A stretch of DNA of 9,640 nucleotides from Hyphomicrobiales bacterium (GTDB taxonomy: Bacteria; Pseudomonadota; Alphaproteobacteria; Rhizobiales; Beijerinckiaceae), in contig PLUH01000364.1 of the NCBI GenBank assembly GCA_003164825.1, positions 1 to 9,640 on the forward strand, in the 5' to 3' direction. Made by a program: the position numbers and the translations under genes. Under the pieces are notes generated by a model that was not told where the DNA came from, made no database searches, and saw nothing but the letters and a program-made list of their open reading frames with translations. Shown here piece by piece: positions 6,808 through 9,640 of the stretch (its first letter is position 1; every line of letters begins with the position of its first letter).

Positions 6808-7282
6808 GGATTTCAGCGCTCCGGCTGTTCTTGGGGTTGAGTTTCGCGACGTCGAGCACGGTCGGCGTCTGCGCTGCGTGAGGGTGGTCCGGACCTTTAT
6901 AGACGCGCAGGTTGCCGAGCTGCTTCTTGCCCAGCGGCCCGCGCGGAAGCATGCGCTCGACCGCCTTCTCGACGATGCGCTCTGGGAACTTGCCCTCGAG
7001 GATCGACTTGGCCGAGCGTTCCTTGATGCCACCGATATAGCCGCTGTAGTGGTAATAGACCTTCTGGTCGAGCTTGCGGCCGGTGAACACAACCTTGTCC
7101 GCGTTGACCACGATCACATTGTCGCCGTCGTCGACGTGAGGCGTGAAGCTGGCTTTATGCTTGCCGCGCAGCCGCATGGCGACGATCGAAGCCAGGCGCC
7201 CGACGATGAGGCCCTTGGCGTCGATGAGAAGCCACTTCTTCTCGACCTCGGCGGTCTTGGTCGAATGGGTTTTGCCGAACAT
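6800..7282 (-). CDS. rplM: 50S ribosomal protein L13
   Basis: L13 is an early-assembly protein of the large subunit. The 160-residue product shows the family throughout: KWLLIDAKGLIVGRLAS (16-32), LRGKHKASFTPHVDDGDNV, KVVFTGRKLDQKVYYHYSG with GYIGGIKE, and AVERMLPRGPLGKKQLGNLRVY, then the HPHAAQTP tail. The C-terminal extension after that motif is normal for alphaproteobacteria. ATG at 7282 is the first start, with a modest GAGCGGA ribosome site. A TTGACA-type promoter lies about 30-60 bases upstream. It is the first gene of the rplM-rpsI operon. A plus-strand foreign-looking gene lies between it and the thioesterase gene further right. Confidence 0.99.
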   Translation of the reverse strand: MFGKTHSTKTAEVEKKWLLIDAKGLIVGRLASIVAMRLRGKHKASFTPHVDDGDNVIVVNADKVVFTGRKLDQKVYYHYSGYIGGIKERSAKSILEGKFPERIVEKAVERMLPRGPLGKKQLGNLRVYKGPDHPHAAQTPTVLDVAKLNPKNSRSAEIHG

Positions 7283-7311
7283 GATGGGTCCGCTCGATTT
7301 CAGGAGGCGCG

Positions 7312-7340
7312 CTTCTGCCGTGGCAAGCGCGAAATGTCAA
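7312..7340 (-). promoter_or_regulatory. Probable rplM promoter
   Basis: On the minus strand TTGACA (7340 to 7335) is a perfect -35 box. Exactly 17 bases later comes CAGAAG (7317 to 7312), a poor -10 box matching 3 of 6 positions. Transcription would begin near 7305, leaving a leader of about 22 bases before the rplM ATG. The perfect -35 and its position favour a real promoter despite the weak -10. Confidence 0.5.
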
Positions 7341-7385
7341 CCGTTAAGGGCAGGATTCGCCAAGAAAACTAGCTGCTTGACGTGA

Positions 7386-7403
7386 GCGGTATCGTAATAC
7401 CGC
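7386..7403. promoter_or_regulatory. Perfect hairpin upstream of rplM, possible operator or transcript end
   Basis: GCGGTAT and ATACCGC pair fully around the tetraloop CGTA. No T run follows directly on either strand, so it is not a standard intrinsic terminator. It lies 46 bases upstream of the rplM -35 box, where a dyad could be a regulator site. Function is not established. Confidence 0.3.
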
Positions 7404-7678
7404 AACTAATCTCGTTTTCACCCCCGCAAACGAAGGGGTTCACGACACCCTCTGATCGGAGCGGCCGCCGGGTCGTGTGGGGCTTCAGCAGCTTGCTCAA
7501 ATCGTCGAGGGAGAGCGAGTTACTTTTGGAGTTGAGCACCGAGGCCCAGGCGAAAAGCCCGTGACGTTCGACTAGCGCGCCGGCGCCGAGGCAGAGCGGA
7601 ACGGGTCGCTAAGCCACCTTGCGGCATGGTCAAAAACAAGGCAATCTATGATGTCGGCAACCAATCGGGATCGCCGCC

Positions 7679-8545
7679 TTGTCGTTCCCCGCACGCCTTC
7701 GAAATTGGTCCTTATGGGCGTTGGCTGCCCTCTGGGCAGTCTTGTCCGCAATAATATACGAACTCTCCCAGCACGCTATATACTCTGCAGTATTGGATTG
7801 GCTGAAGGATCAATATGCCGAGGAAACCAGACAAATTCTGGCATACGCTTCGGCGCATGTAGTTCCCGTGGTCGCCGCTGCGTTTATTTGTATTGTTTTC
7901 TACTTCCTAGGTGCGTTCCGACCCAGGCACGAACACGGCCCCGCAAATCCGGCCCACAATCCTGTCAGTCCTCCTATTCGTCCGGCGACGGCGGCCGCTG
8001 CTTCTGCGGCTTCCTTGACCTCCGCCAAGGCGGAACGGGCGGCTTGCATGAAGGCGGACGCTGAATTTGACAGAATCAAACGCGAGTTTGAACGCTCGCC
8101 ATTGTCGGTGGAAGACTACAAGAGAATTGAAGACAATATACATAGAGATTATTCTCCGCACGACGTGCTGGCGAAAGCCGTTAATATAAGAGTGGAGACT
8201 GAGATTATCCCTATTTTTGACAAGATGATTGACTATGAACTATTAATTAGAAAGCAACACAATCTCCCCTTTCCTCAAGACAGGATCGATAGCCTGAAAC
8301 AGCGTTTCCGAGACTTAATTAGAGAGTATTGGGAGCAAGTCGTAAGTGCAAGCTGTCACGATGCGGAGCTGCATGTTATCGAGAATACAGGTTATCTGGA
8401 AGACTACAAGCGTAAAGAACTGCGCAAGAGGGAGAGCGATCTGCTAAATCAATCTCCGGTAGTTCTTATCAATATTGTCGATCAAAAGCTGCAAAGCGCC
8501 ATGGCGGAATCGATCCTTTCTTCTTCACAGCAATCTAACAATTAG
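7679..8545 (+). CDS. Two-helix membrane protein with a long charged helical domain, unrecognised, AT-rich
   Basis: I do not recognise this 288-residue protein. It has two membrane helices, at about 10-29 (WSLWALAALWAVLSAIIY) and 60-80 (HVVPVVAAAFICIVFYFLG). Basic residues before the first helix and after the second put both ends in the cytoplasm and the 30-residue loop outside. A Pro/Ala-rich linker (81-115) leads to a charged, probably mostly helical domain (116-288) rich in Glu, Lys, Arg and Ile. The start is taken as TTG at 7679, the first start after an in-frame stop at 7649; the ribosome site is poor. ATG codons at 7648 and 7651 are in other frames. Base use differs sharply from the neighbours: hand counts give about 37% GC at 8101-8160 and 35% at 8221-8280, with ATA and AGA codons rare elsewhere in the window. 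It runs opposite to rplM and the thioesterase, suggesting acquisition. Confidence 0.7.
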   Translation: MSFPARLRNWSLWALAALWAVLSAIIYELSQHAIYSAVLDWLKDQYAEETRQILAYASAHVVPVVAAAFICIVFYFLGAFRPRHEHGPANPAHNPVSPPIRPATAAAASAASLTSAKAERAACMKADAEFDRIKREFERSPLSVEDYKRIEDNIHRDYSPHDVLAKAVNIRVETEIIPIFDKMIDYELLIRKQHNLPFPQDRIDSLKQRFRDLIREYWEQVVSASCHDAELHVIENTGYLEDYKRKELRKRESDLLNQSPVVLINIVDQKLQSAMAESILSSSQQSNN

Positions 8546-8588
8546 AACCACCGCGATCGGCGGGAAACCCAGCGAATAACTGGTATCA

Positions 8589-8609
8589 GGTACGCTCCGC
8601 CACCGTACC
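8589..8609 (+). terminator. Weak hairpin after the membrane-protein gene
   Basis: GGTACG and CGTACC pair around a 9-base loop, 44 bases after the stop of the low-GC membrane gene and before the convergent end of the thioesterase gene. No T run follows, so it is at best a weak transcript end. Confidence 0.2.
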
Positions 8610-8630
8610 GACTCCAGGTCGCCCCTTCAT

Positions 8631-9071
8631 TCAGTCCCCGCGGGCAGGAATCGAATAGGTTCCCGTCGCATGCGCGACCATGTCGCTCTCTCCCGCCGAG
8701 TAGAGCGCCACCTCGCCGACCGCGAGCCGCTTGCCGAGCTTGATCAGCTTGGCCTTGCCGATGAGGTCGGCGGGCGCGGGCTTGCGCAAGAAGTTGATCG
8801 ACACGTTGGTGGTGACCGCATGGGCGACCCGGCCGAGCTCGCCCAGGATCGCGACATAGAGCGCGACGTCGCAGAGCGCGAACATTGCTGGCCCGGCAAT
8901 GGTCCCGCCGTACCTCAGGTGTCTCGGATGGTGGACGAGGCGCAGCGTTGCGGCCATCGGCGCGAGGTCTTCGATCCGAAAGTCGCCCCGTTTCCAGAGC
9001 TCCGGGAAGATCTCGACGAGATAGGCGCGCAATTCGTCGATCGTGAACGGTCGCGGCTTGGCGTGGCTCAT
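8631..9071 (-). CDS. PaaI-family hotdog thioesterase
   Basis: Hotdog-fold enzymes of this group hydrolyse acyl- or aryl-CoA thioesters in the cytoplasm. The 146-residue protein has the family layout: an N-terminal helix (FTIDELRAYLVEIFPE, 9-24), then LRYGGTIAGPAMFALCDVALYVAIL, where GGTIAGP (55-61) and D68 on the central helix correspond to the active-site region, followed by TTNVSINFLRKPAPADLIGKAKL and LGKRLAVGEVALYS, and ending THATGTYSIP-like as ATGTYSIPA. ATG at 9071 fits the usual length; GTG at 9092 adds seven residues and has a better GAGAGG ribosome site, so the start is open. I recall a gene of this type beside rplM in Hyphomicrobiales; here a foreign-looking gene lies between. The physiological substrate is unknown. 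Confidence 0.93.
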   Translation of the reverse strand: MSHAKPRPFTIDELRAYLVEIFPELWKRGDFRIEDLAPMAATLRLVHHPRHLRYGGTIAGPAMFALCDVALYVAILGELGRVAHAVTTNVSINFLRKPAPADLIGKAKLIKLGKRLAVGEVALYSAGESDMVAHATGTYSIPARGD

Positions 9072-9127
9072 GATCCCAAGTACCAAATTCACCCCGGCCT
9101 CTCTACTGGCGCGCCGCTCGCACAGGC

Positions 9128-9155
9128 GAAAACCCGTCGCCGCCGCGGGGTTTTC
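9128..9155 (-). terminator. Hairpin upstream of the thioesterase gene
   Basis: GAAAACCC and GGGTTTTC form perfect 8-base arms around a 12-base loop. With A-rich and T-rich arm ends it could act as a weak terminator in either direction; on the minus strand the stem ends in GGGTTTTCGCC. It lies 36 bases before the alternative GTG start of the thioesterase, so a leader structure is also possible. Confidence 0.35.
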
Positions 9156-9369
9156 CTCGCGGCCCGGAATCGAAGTCCCACATTCTTTTCCAACCCAAAG
9201 TCAAATCCCGCCGAGCCGCGCGTGGGCGAGTGATGGATCTCGCTCAGAGCGCGCTCGAGCATTTGGCTATAATTAACTAGACTCGTTCCGAAAACTCCCT
9301 CCACTGGACCCCTGAGACGCGATCCGGTGAAGCCTTGCCGCGCCGAGCAACGATGCGGGGACCGCGACG

Positions 9370-9405
9370 AAAAAAGCCCCGCGTCCGGAGGGCCAGGCGC
9401 GGGGC
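9370..9405 (-). terminator. Intrinsic terminator for a gene beyond the right edge
   Basis: On the minus strand GCCCCGCG and CGCGGGGC form an 8-base GC stem around a 14-base loop that can pair further inside, and the stem is followed at once by TTTTTT. This is a textbook rho-independent terminator for leftward transcription, so a leftward gene or leader should end between here and the right edge or beyond it. Confidence 0.8.
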
Positions 9406-9640
9406 AAGTCGCGTGCGGATTGCCTCGGTGGTCAAAACTCGAGGCGCGCGACTTCCGTTACGTTGCCTCGCGTCGAGCCTCACGCCAATCGACAAAAATG
9501 CGGAGCTACTTCGTGTCCGTTGCGGGCGGGAACAACCGACAAGCGGGTCAAAGTCGAGAAGCTGGCAAATGCGATTGGTCCAGGGTTCGACCGCGAGCGT
9601 AATCAGCGGAGTCCCCGCCTCGCGACGGACGACGGAACCA

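Larger units (their letters stand above)
7283..7678. other. 396-base gap between divergent rplM and the low-GC membrane gene
   Basis: The left end holds the rplM promoter. At 7386-7403 is a perfect hairpin. A 60-codon open frame (7382-7564, plus, GTG start, product beginning MSGIVIPQLIS) has no visible ribosome site or family and overlaps that hairpin; I do not call it a gene. TATGAT at 7647-7652 could be a -10 box for the gene starting at 7679, but no matching -35 is present. The rest shows nothing recognisable. Confidence 0.55.
9072..9640. other. Right end, no recognisable gene
   Basis: This stretch holds two hairpins (listed separately) and an AT-rich patch with TATAAT at about 9270 that lacks a good -35 box on the plus strand. 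A minus-strand frame is open from the right edge to 9277, but it runs through the intrinsic terminator at 9370-9405 and shows no family motif, so it is not called. Its first 30 residues (including TPLITLAVEPW and ICQLLDFDPL) look somewhat protein-like and could be the tail of a gene entering from the right. Confidence 0.5.

Noticed and set aside
7382..7564. 60-codon small gene upstream of the low-GC membrane gene
   Set aside because: GTG start without ribosome site, overlaps a hairpin, no recognisable family.
7661..8566. Direct repeats flanking the low-GC gene (AACCAATCGGGATCG versus AACCACCGCGATCGG)
   Set aside because: The match is imperfect and short, so it does not support a target-site duplication.
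9277..9640. Leftward gene running off the right edge
   Set aside because: The frame passes through an intrinsic terminator and its second half is Arg-rich without motifs.

Overview
The window looks like chromosome of a GC-rich alphaproteobacterium, probably of the order Hyphomicrobiales (Rhizobiales). The basis is the order rplM-rpsI followed closely by a short-type argC, a nearby PaaI-type thioesterase, and a NYN-domain gene next to a family-5 uracil-DNA glycosylase, arrangements I recall from this group. The genus cannot be fixed from this stretch.

Layout. Left (1-2342, minus strand): a NYN-domain ribonuclease-like gene, a family-5 uracil-DNA glycosylase 18 bases behind it, then an aldose 1-epimerase (galM) that runs off the left edge and carries an apparent one-base frameshift near its start. 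Next (2343-4004, plus strand): a 477-base stretch without a gene, a fumarylacetoacetate-hydrolase-family enzyme, and a small membrane protein 12 bases after it. Centre (4034-7282, minus strand): a small secreted protein convergent with the previous pair, a gene-free gap, then the block transcribed as rplM, rpsI, a secreted protein of unknown function, and argC. Between that secreted-protein gene and argC the transcript can form two overlapping hairpins, the second followed by a U-rich run, which looks like a terminator or attenuator.

Right (7283-9640): a plus-strand gene for an unrecognised two-helix membrane protein, markedly AT-richer than everything around it, lies between rplM and a PaaI-family thioesterase (minus strand). 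It is the best candidate for acquired, undescribed content. The last roughly 570 bases hold no recognisable gene, but contain a good intrinsic terminator facing left for a gene beyond the right edge.

Functionally this is mostly housekeeping DNA: ribosomal proteins and arginine biosynthesis, DNA repair with an RNA-processing-type nuclease, and sugar and small-acid metabolism. I see no CRISPR array, transposase, integrase, rRNA or convincing tRNA. The points worth a second look are the galM frameshift, the low-GC membrane gene beside rplM, the secreted-protein gene between rpsI and argC, and the paired hairpins before argC.
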